A stretch of DNA of 64,000 bases from Branchiostoma floridae (GCF_000003815.2 NW_023365820.1:94451-158450); one strand, 5' to 3'. Shown: positions 23,780 through 35,280, counted from the stretch's first letter. Numbers and translations are program-made. The notes: generated by a model from the letters alone, not told the origin.

Positions 23780-24010
23780 AAAACATCGCAGCTCGAGATA
23801 GCGGACAGGCTTCCGTAACGCAAGGGTTGACAAAAAAATCGCAGCTCGAGATAGCGGACAGGCTTCCTTAACGTAAGGGTTGACAAAAAAAATCGCAGCT
23901 AGATATAGCGGACAGGCTTCCGTAACGTAAGGGTTGACGAAAAAATCGCAGCCCGAGGTAGCGGACAGGCTTCCGTAACGTAAGGGTTGACGAAAAAATC
24001 TCAGCTCGTA
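23780..24010 (-). repeat. 53-bp tandem array, right arm
   Basis: Four to five inverted units relative to 17285-17710, with the ATCGCAGCTCGAGATAGCGG segment and AACGTAAGGGTTGAC. Confidence 0.9.
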
Positions 24011-24379
24011 GCGTAAGGTGGAAAAACGTGGTTGCGTGTGTCTTGTGTCTTGTTAAGAAGTACCACCCGTGCTAATGCCGTTATGTAAGGTTTGCTTGAG
24101 ACTCGGTGTCCCTCTTGTGTCAGGATGGCGTGTGTCCCTTGTTAGGCTGTGGAAGGTTTTGGACGAAGGGTTGATGGAAAATGTGTATAATGTCCCAGCC
24201 CAGACAACATGAAATTCAATTACCTGATTGGCATGTAAGGTGGATTGTGTTGCAAAAATCGGTGAATTCCCTTGGGTGCAATATCATTCTACGTTAGGTC
24301 TTCTGTTAGGTTTGGAAATGCCCCATGTTTCTTAATGTCCAATTTCTTGCCATGTATACACATCTTGCAAGTTTGTGAA

Positions 24380-24905
24380 CATCACATAAAATTCACATTT
24401 TTCAGCATGACAGTTGTCTTCACTTGTTTTATATTTCGTAGCTGGCCGCATTTCACATAAGTTTAACATAAAGTCACATTTCTTAGAATGAATTTTACAT
24501 TTTTTTAAACATTTTTATCAAGAGCCCTTTTCACATAAAAATCACATAAGTATAGCCGGTCGAGCGTGTATCGACAGTCACATAATTTCACGTAATGGCT
24601 GCACAGCCAATGTCATATTAGGTAATATGTTTTCACATTTGAAAATGTGATTCTTCAAGAATGTTTAGAAGAAATGTGAAAAAAATTTATGTTAACTAAT
24701 AACTTTTTTTCACATCAAGCTCAATTTCTGTGCCACCCTTTAAAAATGTGACTTGAATGTTATTTTATGTGATTATATGTCAACTTATGTGATAAAATGC
24801 GATATTATTGAACCTCAAAATGTTTCACACAATATCACATTATATCACATTTTCATGGATTTTTGCAGACAATTCACATGATTTTCACATTTATGCACCT
24901 TGTAC
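24380..24905. repeat. TCACAT/ATGTGA hexamer cluster
   Basis: By eye about 18 occurrences of TCACAT or its complement in about 530 bp, where chance predicts well under one. A smaller cluster (about five in 90 bp) lies at the opposite end, 16972-17062. The spacing is irregular. It may be a subterminal binding-site array for a transposase. Confidence 0.8.
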
Positions 24906-25074
24906 GTAGTGTTATAACCTCAATGTTCTAATTGTAGTAAAGACAGGGTCGAATTCAAAACCATAATAGTTCTAACGACTTGAGTTTGATACTAAAATAT
25001 GCACTTAAAGTTAACTTTATTTGGTATTTTCTGACAGACGTTTTAATTGGTACTTACCACGTGTACGTTTAGTA

Positions 25075-25150
25075 CTGAACTGTTGACCCGGAACGGTGAA
25101 AAGACGACAAAAAAGTTGTCTGACGAGCCGGATAACATTCTATACCCTAA
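25075..25150 (+). promoter_or_regulatory. smTM-A promoter block
   Basis: Contains CTGTTGACCCGGAACGGTGA, the dyad GACGAC (25103-25108) / GTTGTC (25115-25120), GACGAGCCGG and a TATA-like TTCTATACCC 15-25 bp before the ATG region. The block is conserved in all four smTM copies. Confidence 0.7.
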
Positions 25151-25162
25151 GCCACAAACAAG

Positions 25163-28100
25163 ATGAACTCTGCAGCGAAAATAACATTTTTTAACCACAT
25201 GTTTGCTGTGTTTTGGATGCTTCTAGCGCTGGCTCGGACAACATGGGGTAAAGGTAAGAAGGTGTTGGCCTCTCAGTGTGAAACTGGTTAAAACATGGCC
25301 GATTTGAAGAAAGATTACCAGAAGTGCTGAAGTCAACCACTAGTCTCTGACATTGTGTACATTTGTTACTGACTAATTGGATACGTTTTGCCATTAATAC
25401 CATTGGTACGCCAAAAATAGTTACTCAAGCAACTGGATATGGTTTTGAAACGGTCAGACGTTTCGGATAGAATCCACTATCCTTCGTCAGTGACACTGAA
25501 GAGATCTGGAAGAAACAGGTCTTTTATACTCTAACTATGAATTAAGACAATTTCAGATGTCCAATAGGAAAGGTTGTAAGACAATTCAGACTGAAGACAA
25601 TTTGGATTCCAAAGAAAACAAAGCTAAGCAAAAAGTCAAGCTGAAGACAATTTGGATTTCAAAGGATAGCAAGGTTAAGACACAGTTAATGCAAATGAGT
25701 CAATTAGCTCCTGTTGTTCTAGTTACAGGAGCTAAAAGTTTTGTCGGCGGGGGGGGGGGTAGTGCTATGTCCCAAATACCATTGGTAGCAGCAAGAATTC
25801 ACGCTAATACACTTATTCTGTTGTGACTGTTCTATCGTTGAACTTAAGGAGACAAATTCAGAGTAAACATGTCTTAGAGACGCCATTTTCCCATTGGTTT
25901 GATAATACTCTGAGCACAGTAATTAGATCTGAATCTGTGCCACTAGAATGTCAACAAACTTGTCTACTAAAACCAAGAACAGAGAACATAATATAAACTC
26001 CCGTATTGACTTGCTAGGGACTCTCTACGCAATTCTCGTCTACGAACAAGACATTTGGTAGATGCTGTAACACACACATGGTGTGATTTTGGTTAATGTA
26101 TACGATTAACAGATAGCTTTGTTTCAGATATTTTATTTCATTCTTTTGTAGCCATACGTATTAGCAAGAAGCCACAGTTTTAAACAATGTATTTAGTCCA
26201 TACAGTAACTGCTATAAAAACTCTAAAATCCGTATGATTAAAGGACTCAAACATTGTTTATCTGTATAATGTTGTACACGGTTACAGTGTAGATACAATA
26301 GAAGTGGTTTAGATTTATAGGTGTCACATTCCAAACTGGACTAAAAGAATGCGTGCCCTCCCGGTAAAACAAAACACTAGTAGAAAAACGACAACAAAGG
26401 ACAGGGACGATTTTTACACTAGATATATTCTTGTGGATTTGTAGATTTATATAAGCAAAGTATAGTATAAATTGTAAGAAATGTAAGCTGCAATATCTTA
26501 TGCAATCTTTACTGACTGCTAGACCGACATTTTCATCTGGGTAAGAAGCGCTCCCGGCGCCAGCCATTTTAGTCACCACAGGCCGGTCACGAGGGGCTGG
26601 TCACGACAGGCCGAATGTACCATTATACGTGTGGGGGCTTTTCCTAACTGGGAAAAACGTATTTCAATCAATGTTGTTATGTTTTCTATCACTACAGTAC
26701 CCATTCTGTAATTCTCAATCATCGGTTTTTAACAAATGAGCTTAATTACTCAAAATATACCCCATAGGTATCAAAGAATCAATGATCACAAGAGGCTGAA
26801 ACTTTGGGCTTTCTCCTAACTAACAAATTTTCAGTCAATTTTTTTTAATGTTTTCTATCACTAGAGCATCGGTTTTGTATTTTCCAATCATCAGTTCTTA
26901 ACGAATGGGCTTGATTACTCTTAAGAGCCATATTGGTCACCACAGGTCATAAGTATCAGAGAGACCATGGTATCGAGAGGCCCAAACCTTTCTCCTAACT
27001 GGGAAAAACAATTTTCTGTCAATTTTTATGATATTTTTTTATTACTAGAGCAACCATTATCTATCATCAGTTCTTAACAAATAAGCTTAATTACTCTAAA
27101 GAGACCTCTCGTGACAGTAGCCTTTCTAAAACTTAAAGTTGTCTCATTTGAGTAATTAAGTTTATCTGTTAAAAACAGCAGTTACAGCAGGGAATCTTTC
27201 CGGTGTGACTAGACATGCAGCTTGTAAGCACTTGATCGGTACAAAAGTCAGATACAAACCAATAAAAGCAAAAAAAAATCAAATACATGACACATTTAAA
27301 TAAACAGCCACCCAATCACCCCCCACCCGCCCACGATTAAGTACAAAACTACATATAACGTTAGGTCTTTCCTCACTTAGCTATAAAAGGAACAAAACCA
27401 ACTGTCTCTAAAACCAGCTTCACTCTAAGTTATTTTGTTCTTTCTGTCTGCAATCTTTTAAATTGTATACGAATTTCTACTTCAAAAGAAGGGTTCGTCG
27501 CTATTTTTAATAAACTACAAAAAATATTTATCCAACTGGTGGTCTATGAGATTCAGCGTATTTGGGTTTCTTTTCATTTTCAAACAGTAAAAAATTATTT
27601 GAATTTATGATAGCACATTAAGGCAAATTACCAACCATGAACACAGATCTATCACTTCAAGCCATTTCCCTAATGGGGTGTGTTTTGATACTCTTTTTGG
27701 GCTCGTGGTAGTCTAATAAAAAAAGAGGTGAAAATCACCCCAAAATCACTAAACACTATTCCGTGTTTTTAATGCGTACTGTCTTTGAAATTTATTTATT
27801 TCTGAAGTCTTGTACAATTAAATGTAATAATTGTTTATCGTCAGACTCCTTTGCTGACCCCAGCATCATTCGCCCCCCCGGGTTGGACAGTGTGGGGCTG
27901 AACGTTGTGGTCGGGTCGTCCGTGTGTTTGGGGGTCGTCGTCATCGGGGTGATGGCCGCCATCTTCTACCACCTGGTCACCAAATCACGCAGGTAAGATT
28001 TCTTCACGAACACTGAGTGTAAAAGATAAGAGATGAAAGTCTACGACCGTTTTAAGGCGGTATCAAGCGATAGCAGTAAGTTACGCAGAATTCTTTTTTT

Positions 28101-28256
28101 AAGTTGATCACAACCAAACACAAATAGAAATTCTTGTACGCACAACGCCGTTTGCGTCACACTGTTACAAATGTTCTACATTTTGAACTTGTAACTGATT
28201 TATATATAATTCATGTTTTTCCATATTTTTCCAGGAGTGAATTTCGTCTTCCTTGA
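25163..28256 (+). CDS. smTM-A: small type I membrane protein, three exons
   Basis: Unrecognised family. Proposed exons: 25163-25253 (phase 1 donor GGTAAG), 27845-27992 (acceptor CGTCAG, donor AGGTAAG) and 28235-28256; total 86 residues. Exon 1 gives a signal peptide (about residues 1-29, core MFAVFWMLLALA). Exon 2 gives a roughly 20-residue ectodomain (DSFADPSIIRPPGLDSVG), a membrane helix (VCLGVVVIGVMAAIFYHLV) and KSR. Exon 3 adds the tail RSEFRLP. The same exon lengths, splice sites and frame recur in smTM-B, and exons 1 and 2 recur in smTM-D, which argues strongly for a real gene. Intron 1 (2.6 kb) may hide further exons, but none is visible in conserved sequence. The partner TRIM gene upstream has been replaced by the composite transposon ending at 24910. 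Confidence 0.65.
25409..25774 (-). mobile_element. 366-bp retroelement-like insertion with 13-bp target duplication
   Basis: AATACCATTGGTA flanks it on both sides (25396-25408 and 25775-25787). The homologous intron of smTM-B has a single copy at 44899-44911, the empty site. A 13-bp duplication suits target-primed reverse transcription. The minus strand contains CTGACGA, a GGATAG/CTATCC stem-loop and GAAAC, then ACG...CGT, resembling a hammerhead core. Closely similar to 6329-6630. Confidence 0.8.
26640..27125. repeat. three intronic tandem units of about 175 bp
   Basis: Each unit has a TCCTAACT-GGAAAAA segment, TTTTCTATCACTA-AG, TCAATCATC-GTT-TTAAC and AATTACTC segment, starting near 26642, 26815 and 26992. 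The same three units are present in smTM-B intron 1 (about 45535-46020), so the array predates the duplication. Confidence 0.7.
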
Positions 28257-28429
28257 ACACCAGAGCAGTGCTCAAACATCGCAGAAGAAAGAAAACACTT
28301 CTTTTATTTATTCATCAACACAGTACAATACAGGACAGAGAGGTGATACACTCTACCATTACGCTAATATTCACATCACCTCTCAAAAAAAAGATAACAA
28401 CTCACAAGAAGAAATGAAATAACAATATC

Positions 28430-29934
28430 AAAACAAACAATTCACAGCTATTTACAAAAAATCGGGTTACTAGTTGGTTGCAAAGCGTTTGGTGCATATA
28501 ATGTGTATCTGGGTTAACTGTAAGATACTGCTGTTTGTATGATGTGACAGGAAATGTGAACCCCTTAATAGTAGATGGATGCGGGCTAATTCGAATAAAC
28601 TGTTGAAGTCAAGACTATTACCTAGCAGATTCTGTAGATTGCCGAAAAGATGAGTTCTATGTTGTTGATAGGTAGGGCAGCATAACAAAAAAAAAACGTA
28701 GAACACATTCGCATCGACACCCACAGTTACAGGCTGGACAAGAGACTAAATTGCGGATAAATGAATAAACTATGATTCAGACTGCAAGTGCCGATGCGAA
28801 GGCGTGTGAGGAGGGCGCAGGTGTATCGAGGACCGTGAGTAAAATGTGTATTGATGGAGGGGCGTACTAATTTGATTAAATGTTTTTATACAGTAAAAAG
28901 CTAAGTGAACGAACAGCAATGTCAAGACTATCCCAATGTTGCGTGACATAAGGAGAAAAAAAAGACTTTTGGTATCGACTTGTAGCACAAATCGGTACCC
29001 GTAGGTTGTGTTTGTTGCGAAGATTATGAGAAATGGAAGCAGAAACTGTGGGAGGGATCAAGTTCTTAAGATTCTGGCGAGTGCGGCCGTTAACAATTTT
29101 GTAAAAAAATGACCAAGGAGTGAACGTGGCGCCGATCAGAAAGTCTTTCCCAACCAAGTTCAGCAAGGAGCGACGAGTAAGAAGAACCTCTTACTGTTCC
29201 TGAGCTGAGACTGTAAGTGCACACTCGTACTGAACACGTTCTAAACGTTGGGAATCACATAAAGTACATCCATGCCATATGATATCGGCATACTCAAGAT
29301 GAGGACGGATGAAGGACTTATAAATTATATCAAGTACTATTCGTGGTTATCTAAATTTCAATTTGTTAAGTTTCGATGCCTTGGCAATCGCATGTGAAAT
29401 ATGCATTTAAAAAAGACGTGGTGGTCATTAAAAAAGTTCCTATTTGCTTATGAGATTTAACGGACTTAATGACACAGTTGTTGAGGAAAAGAGGTGGATG
29501 GTGAGGAGGATTCAGTTTCTTGAAAAAAAAAGCATTTCTTCTGTCTTTAGGGAATTTCAGGGAATAAGCCATCTTTCAGACCAGGGTGATATCTTCATGA
29601 GATCACCATTAAGTCGATTGGCAGTAGAGATGGGATTTTCCACAATATTCAATAAGGAACTGTCGTCCGCAAACAGAAAAGGACAAGTATCTGAACCATC
29701 CACCATGTCGATGATATATATTACAGAGAAGAAAAGAGGGCCTAATATCGAACCCTGAGGTACACCTGCGCCAACATAACCCAGTTTGCCATTACAACAT
29801 TGCTTTAAAAACAGTTCTATGAATGGCAAAACGTTACATGTTTGTTGGTTAGTAAATGAAATGTACACAATGCCCTGTGGTTGACTTCTGATTGATAACG
29901 CTTGCATTTTTGGCCTACTAGTACGCCAGATCAT
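28430..29934 (-). pseudogene. decayed non-LTR retrotransposon reverse transcriptase
   Basis: Minus-strand frames in order, separated by frameshifts: RT core with GVPQGSILGPLFF and FADDSSLL (about 29557-29860), thumb-like PPLFLNNCVIKSVKSHK (about 29366-29572), a segment with FFYKIVNGRTRQNLKNLIPP and QHWDSLDIAVRS (28876-29166), and a C-terminal piece with CCPTYQQHRTHLF (28600-28724). FADD and GVPQGSILGP are hallmarks of non-LTR RTs of the Jockey/CR1 type. No endonuclease domain is seen, so the copy is 5'-truncated and inactive. It lies just after the smTM-A 3' end; smTM-B lacks it. Confidence 0.85.
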
Positions 29935-29945
29935 TCACAACAGTT

Positions 29946-30193
29946 GTACATAGCCAGTCTTATACGCTAAATAAACATTGTGCAGGCTTTGGTGATTGGA
30001 GGTCTATCATGCCTTATTTTTATTAGCTGTATGTGGGCTTTTCTTCCTGGTTAACAGTAACAGTTACAGCAGTTACGCTATTGGCTCAAACAAAGCAATA
30101 ACAAAAACTTGAATAATATTTCTCGCAGAGCCTTTTGCAATACAAATATAATGATCAAAGAGTGGGAGTAATTCATTTGTAATACCTTTCCTT
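29946..30193. other. spacer, nothing recognised
   Basis: AT-rich sequence between the retroelement remnant and the TRIM relic. No feature that I can support. Confidence 0.4.
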
Positions 30194-30838
30194 TTACAAA
30201 TGGAACATCTTGATAGACTTATTCCCAGAAACAACTAAATCTAAGTCATCAGTTTGCGTAAGTCCTGATGGAGAACACAGTCCGTGTTACTCCCGTGTCA
30301 GCAAGTGCCTGATAAACGTACCGTCCCGACTGAACACGGAAACACGATGTTTGTGAAAGTCAGCCACGATGATGTTGTCCTCGACCGCTGTCCGTGATGA
30401 CAGAGAAAGGGCCGTACGGTTGCCCATATAACCGAGCCAAGTGACCCACAAGTGAAGAGATGAAGACCGGTGGGGTCGAATATCTTTAGGTAACCGTTGC
30501 TACAGTCAATGGCAATTATTTGCTATCTGCTGTTGACGGCTACACGGAGAGTAGGATCAAATTGCTGCTGACCTTGACCTTTGTCCCTCAACTTTCAAAT
30601 GATGTCACCAATAGGACTAAGTACAAATACTTGGTACTTTACAGTGACAACGATACATCCCAAACCGTCAACAACGATAAATACTAAGTAGTTTAAACGT
30701 TCGCTAAAGCTCCTGGCACATGAAAAAACGTGCCCCCCTCCCCTGCTTGTCTAGTACGTCGACCATGTGTCTGTTTCCTGACATCAACAGATCACTGTTT
30801 GTCTGTGCCGCCACACACTATGGCTTATACCTCAACTC
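30194..30838 (-). pseudogene. TRIM-NHL relic: C-terminal NHL part only
   Basis: Aligns with the last about 215 codons of TRIM1-4: matches include CGTGTTACTCCCGTGTCAGC, the segment CCGTCCCGACTGAACACGG, GATGATGTTGTCCTCG and TGCTGACCTTGACCTTTGTC. It carries several frameshifts and substitutions, for instance extra bases around 30387, and is cut off sharply at about 30838 where another repeat starts. RING, B-boxes and coiled coil are missing. It marks a fifth TRIM position, tail-to-tail with smTM-A, and is far older than the TRIM1 and TRIM2 lesions. Confidence 0.9.
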
Positions 30839-31627
30839 GTGATGCTTTAGACGGATTGTGATGATATTTTGTTGTATGTAGTTTGGTATTAGGAAGGCTA
30901 TGTCAAGGTCTGTGGCCTTCTGAAGGCTTTCTTTGGTACTGCAGTGGTGCTTACCACTGTCGTGTTTGTCCTGGAGTGAGGACATAAAATCAAAAACCAC
31001 GCCCCGTTCGGGAGTGTTGCGTTTGCCGTAGCCCGTCTCAATCCTGTTTTACCACAGAACCACACCTTACCACAGCGGACCACTACCTACCACGCTCCGT
31101 ACAGGGGTTTTGCGTTTGCCGTAGCCCGTTTCAATCCTGTTTTGCTGCATTACCACACTATCACAGCGGACCGCTAGCTACCATGCTCCGTACGGGAGTG
31201 TCGCGTTTGCCGTAGCCCGTCTTTATACAGTTTTGCGGCAGAACCATACCCTACCACAGCATACCGCAAGCTACCACGGCCCGTAGAGGAGATAAGCAGG
31301 CGTGGGTCGCCTGATATGTCGTGCGCCCGCCTGCGTCTCCCGGCGATTTTATGACTGGCTTACAGGAAGACTGTGCCAAGTTATTACGCTGTTTGCCATC
31401 AATTTCGTGATACTATAGCTATTACGAGGATAGCGCGTTCGGGCATAGGGCCCGAAATTGTCCCGCACCCCTGGCTGCATTTGCCGGCGATGTCGTGATG
31501 GCTTACATGAACGCTACAGCAGCGTAGACATGGACGGCCCGATCGGGCATGGACCCCAACAGGTCCCCTGTACCCCTGGCTGCGCTCGCCGGCGATTTCG
31601 TGATGTCTTACACGAAACATCTGCCGC
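30839..31627. mobile_element. repeat element with 92-bp units and a foldback-like right end
   Basis: Three units with a 92-bp period (GTTTGCCGTAGCCCGT at 31021, 31113 and 31205) occupy about 30998-31290. The last 60 bp (GGCGATTTCGTGATG, then a CATCTGCC end at about 31627) resemble the right terminus of the 9.6-kb element at 57480-57520. The element truncates the TRIM relic. The left end is not identified. Confidence 0.55.
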
Positions 31628-31904
31628 GTGTTTACTAATATATATGGGTTGGTTATTATCAGATTCTGTCACGGTTGCACGAGGTGATATGTTTCTTGCT
31701 GAAATCCATTCCATGGATTAAGAGCCAGTATCTTACCTTATTCGTTGTTAGCTACTAAAATAAAAATATTCTCATTTTACCAGTTAAAAGGTCGAGTCAA
31801 ATCGAAACTATAAAAGCCCTCAAATGTCAATAATGATGTATTTTGAACCCTGCATTCATTGTACTCCTCACATATAAAATTTTCATGAAGATTCATTTGC
31901 CTTG

Positions 31905-31905
<1 letters not shown>

Positions 31906-31958
<53 letters not shown>
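31906..31958. repeat. (AT)n microsatellite
   Basis: About 50 bp of alternating AT in an otherwise featureless spacer (31628-32140). The Tyr/Ile open frames over it are artefacts. Confidence 0.95.
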
Positions 31959-31965
<7 letters not shown>

Positions 31966-33366
31966 ATTCATATCTAAAATGACTTACATGTTCAAACTGT
32001 ATCAACTTCAACGTTTCTACAACTACATCCTGCCCAGTGCGGTTATTAAGATACAACACTGTTCTGGCAATGTATAGAAACGGATGCAAAGGCATCCATG
32101 TGATGTTAAATGGCCCCAGTATGTATAATATGAAAACTATTTAACCTGATTCGTCATTGGTCCCGAAGGTTGCCCTTTGACCCCACAATACTAAGAGATG
32201 TCAAACTGTCAGTCCTCCTGTGGTCCTCGTCTACGATGGACCCCTCCATTTCTGCTCACCACGCAAAGCAGAAAACCTGCCCAGCGGCGATTTGGTTTTG
32301 GACGCCGTAGGGAAGCACGTTACAGCTCGAGGCCTTGGCGGTCACGTTTTGATTACCTTCGGGAGGACACGTTCTTTCCACGGAAGGTTTGATTTGGTTC
32401 CGCGGTCGGTTGGTACTTTTTTGTGTGTTTCTTTCGTATCTTTACTCTTGTGTGTGCTTCGTTAGAGGTTCGGAGCGACCTTTACTGATTATGGTTCTCG
32501 CTTTTGTGTTTCCTTTCTAGCACGGAATTCCGGCTGCCAGCTATATCATTTTAATCCTTGCGTTGTCTGTTGTTTTTTGCATATGAATACTTGATTTTTG
32601 AGGGAGGAATGTTCCGCAGTGCAGGGGTGACTGCTTTACGCCATTTTTCGTTACAATTTCAAGCCTTTTTCCAAATCTTAGGCCGGGACGAGTTTAGGAC
32701 GCCTTTTTCGTTCAGGCTGGCGTTTTGTTCCGCGTGAAGCTGATTGATTCTTGTGTGATTTCGTGCCTTTGTGAATGTTTTAGCAGCGTCCGACAGCTAC
32801 TCCAAGCAGATAGTTGGTGCCCACATGGCAGATGGTGGTTCTCTCGAATTTCTTTTGTCTTCGTCATGTTTTTGTATCCATAGTGATCCTCTGCGAAGGA
32901 AAGCTGTGTGGGTGTTGGCTTTTATTGCTGAGGTATGGAGCAGAGCGAGAGTTTCCAGATTTTGATGTCATTTTTTGATTTTCGTGAATATTTCAGGCAG
33001 GAACAGAGAACGACGATGGAATGTTTCAGGAGGCAAGATGGAGACCCCTCCCCCCCCCCCCTGGTTCTTTGTTTTCAGGATCAGACGTCACCCCGCTGAG
33101 AGAGCTTGGCGTAGTGTTCAGCCAACCCCTCTGAGCTTCGAAGGCTGCAGTCGGTACGATTTGGATATCATTTTTTGTTTTGGCAAGGTAGAATTTTCTT
33201 TTGCATTCCTAGATTGAACGTCGAGGATGTGTATGGGGTTTCCGCTAATATTTTGTATTAGTTTGGAGTTTGATTTGCATGTGTATGAGTGTGTACCTGT
33301 AAGGCGCGTTCGGATGTTGTGGGCGCGCGTGACCCAGTCCTACGCCACGTAACGCGGCTAGCTCGC

Positions 33367-33396
33367 ATGTGTGTGTGTGTGTGGGGGGGGGGGGGC
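33367..33396. repeat. (TG)n/(G)n microsatellite
   Basis: A TG run followed by a G run inside the retroelement derivative; produces spurious Cys/Val/Gly frames. Confidence 0.9.
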
Positions 33397-33935
33397 GGTG
33401 TGGAAGATGCGTTTGTTTTAGACTTGTCTGTCTGGGACCGGACCTGTTGCCGGGCGCCCGCCCCTCCCCACTTTCTCATGGTTCACGTGTTGTTCATACA
33501 GGTCTGACGCTCTCCCCCTCCAACAACAGGGATGCGAGGGACACACCACCACCCAGCTCCGGGACACGCCATCATCAACCTCGCCAGATGTGCGGCCCGA
33601 TAGGACCCGTTGGTGGCATGCACAAGCTTCAGCAGCAGAGAGGGGCCAAGACGCGCCAGGGAACTTGTTAGGCTGTGATGTTTTATGTTGTGAACCATGT
33701 TTCTTTGTACCGAATAAAGTTGTGAAATAATAAATACCAGGGAGCCTGATGAGGCGGTTGCAGGGCACAGTGCTACAAGGGACAGCGGTCAGAGGATCAG
33801 GGTCGACTGGCGCTCCGGTCCCCGACACCGCCCAGCCCCTGCCGGTCAGTTCAGCTAACCCCGCCGACAGCTCAAGGAACGGACTGTAAGTCAGTTTTCC
33901 CCCTACTTTTCTTCATGGATTTTGACATGTCGTTT

Positions 33936-34335
33936 TCCAGTGCGATGGGGTGTCGCGGGATGCTGGATGGTTAGGAACTAATCGAGTAACCCTGTTTTGA
34001 GATTGGTCTGACCAAGAACGTCTTTGGTTTGACGCCTTTTTTATAGCACAGCAAGATATCATTCAGTGCGACGGGGTTCCTCAGTAAGCTGAATGACCCG
34101 AAAAGTGTGCAGTCGTATTTTCAGCATGTTGTGACGTTATCCAGCGCGAAGGGTTTCCGCGGAAGGCTGGACGATCCGAGAAATTGTGCTCGTTTATTTT
34201 CTTTCGTGATTTGCTGTGACATCATTCAGCGCGAAGGGGTTCCGCGGAAGGCTGAATGATTCGGGAAGTCATGTACGTTCTTCCATGACATTTTGTGCAT
34301 TAATCCAGTACGATGGGTTTCCGCGGGAGACTGGA
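33936..34335. repeat. five 32-nt hairpins with covarying stems
   Basis: Hairpins lie at 33936-33967, 34062-34093, 34140-34171, 34225-34256 and 34304-34335; each spans exactly 32 nt. Stems are TCCAG/CTGGA in 1, 3 and 5 and TTCAG/CTGAA in 2 and 4: a compensatory C:G to T:A change. The next pair inward is T-A, T-G or C-G. The loops share a GCGA-GGGGTTCC-GCGG-like sequence. Confidence 0.75.
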
Positions 34336-35280
34336 TGATTTGCTAGGCGGAAGTGCGTAAGTATCGGGGCTGGACTGAGGCCTGGCTAATTAGTGTGCGC
34401 GGGAAACGAGCATTGAGGACAGAAGTGAGAAGCCTGATGTGCGTTTGTGTATAAATGATTTTGTGTCGCACAGTGATGACTTATCAGATGCAGTACAGAG
34501 CACGGTTCAGTTATGTCTGCTTTTCTTCATGTTTGAAGCGCTGTGTAAGTTTAGAGTGGGTATGATTAGTGTTGGGAAAACGAGAGTGAATACTTAGGAA
34601 TGTGTGGTTTATGTAACGTTAGTTTTAAAAGTTCAAAGAAGAGCAAGATGAGTGAGGGGGACAAGTCGAGAGGAGTAAGAAAGGAATAAGATGAGTAAGG
34701 GGAGAGGAAAGGTGATAGATCGAAGATAAGAATGGGAAGATGAGAGAGGGATAAAGACAGGGAGTGATTTGAAAGAGTAGACAGGGAGAGGAAGGGAGCG
34801 AGAAGATTCCATAGGGAAGTTTCATTGTAGGGAGGTATTAGGGGACAGGAGAGGAAAGGCTCCAAAGCCAGAGAGGGCAAACGCGGAAGACGATTTCCGC
34901 ATCACTTCATAACGGAGTGGCCGAGGACTAATTCAGGACAAATAGGATACTTTTAACCTGATTAGTCATTGGTCCCGAAGGTTGCCCTTTGACCCCACAA
35001 TACTAAGAGATGTCAAACTGTCAGTCCTCCTGTGGTCCTCCGGCTACGTCTGCAGCCTGAAGCGACCCATCCGCCCAGCCCTCGACAAGTTTTCTGCTTT
35101 GCGCGGTTTTTGGACGCCCGCTTAAGGCGAGCAAGGGGCCAGTCACTGGCCTAGGCACTTAGATAGATAGATAGATATTAAGGCGTTCGTCTCAGCGCAT
35201 AGGGGACTTTAGGCTCCAGACGATTTCCGCATCACTTCATAACGGAGGGGCCGAGGACTAATTCAGGACAACTAGGATAC

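Larger units (their letters stand above)
16970..24910. mobile_element. large foldback-like composite element
   Basis: The two arms are inverted copies of each other. Left: a TCACAT-rich end, then about 17070-17110 (inverted match at about 24314-24350), a 53-bp tandem array (17285-17710), and a 340-bp segment 17710-18058. Right: 20374-20715 is the inverted match to that segment, then an inserted tandem block (20719-23779), then inverted 53-bp units (23780-24010), then the TCACAT-rich end to about 24905. Similarity to the smTM gene units starts at about 24912, fixing the right boundary. No transposase was found, so it is non-autonomous or decayed. Outer left limit and duplication are not resolved. 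Confidence 0.65.
32141..35280 (+). mobile_element. YR-type retroelement derivative with split direct repeats
   Basis: Repeat A occurs at 32141-32228 and 34953-35040 (88 bp each, starting TTAACCTGATT). Repeat B occurs at 34888-34950 and 35218-35280 (63 bp, AGACGATTTCCGC to AGGATAC). The order A1 - body - B1A2 - B2 is the split-direct-repeat pattern of Ngaro/PAT elements of the DIRS order, which use a tyrosine recombinase. A short inverted match (GCAAAGCAGAAAAC near 32264, complement near 35090) is also present. No RT, RNase H or recombinase frame is recognisable, so I call it non-autonomous. Alternative: a chance nesting of two unrelated direct repeats, less likely because B1 and A2 are separated by only two bases. 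Confidence 0.65.

Noticed and set aside
26247-26579. 110-residue minus-strand frame with a partial copy at 45234-45473
   Set aside because: Lies in smTM intron 1; its C-terminal half is not conserved in copy D, and similarity between A and B is explained by recent duplication.
34566-34880. Leu/Ser/Pro-rich minus-strand frames
   Set aside because: Produced by a purine-rich GA-biased stretch of the retroelement derivative; no domain.
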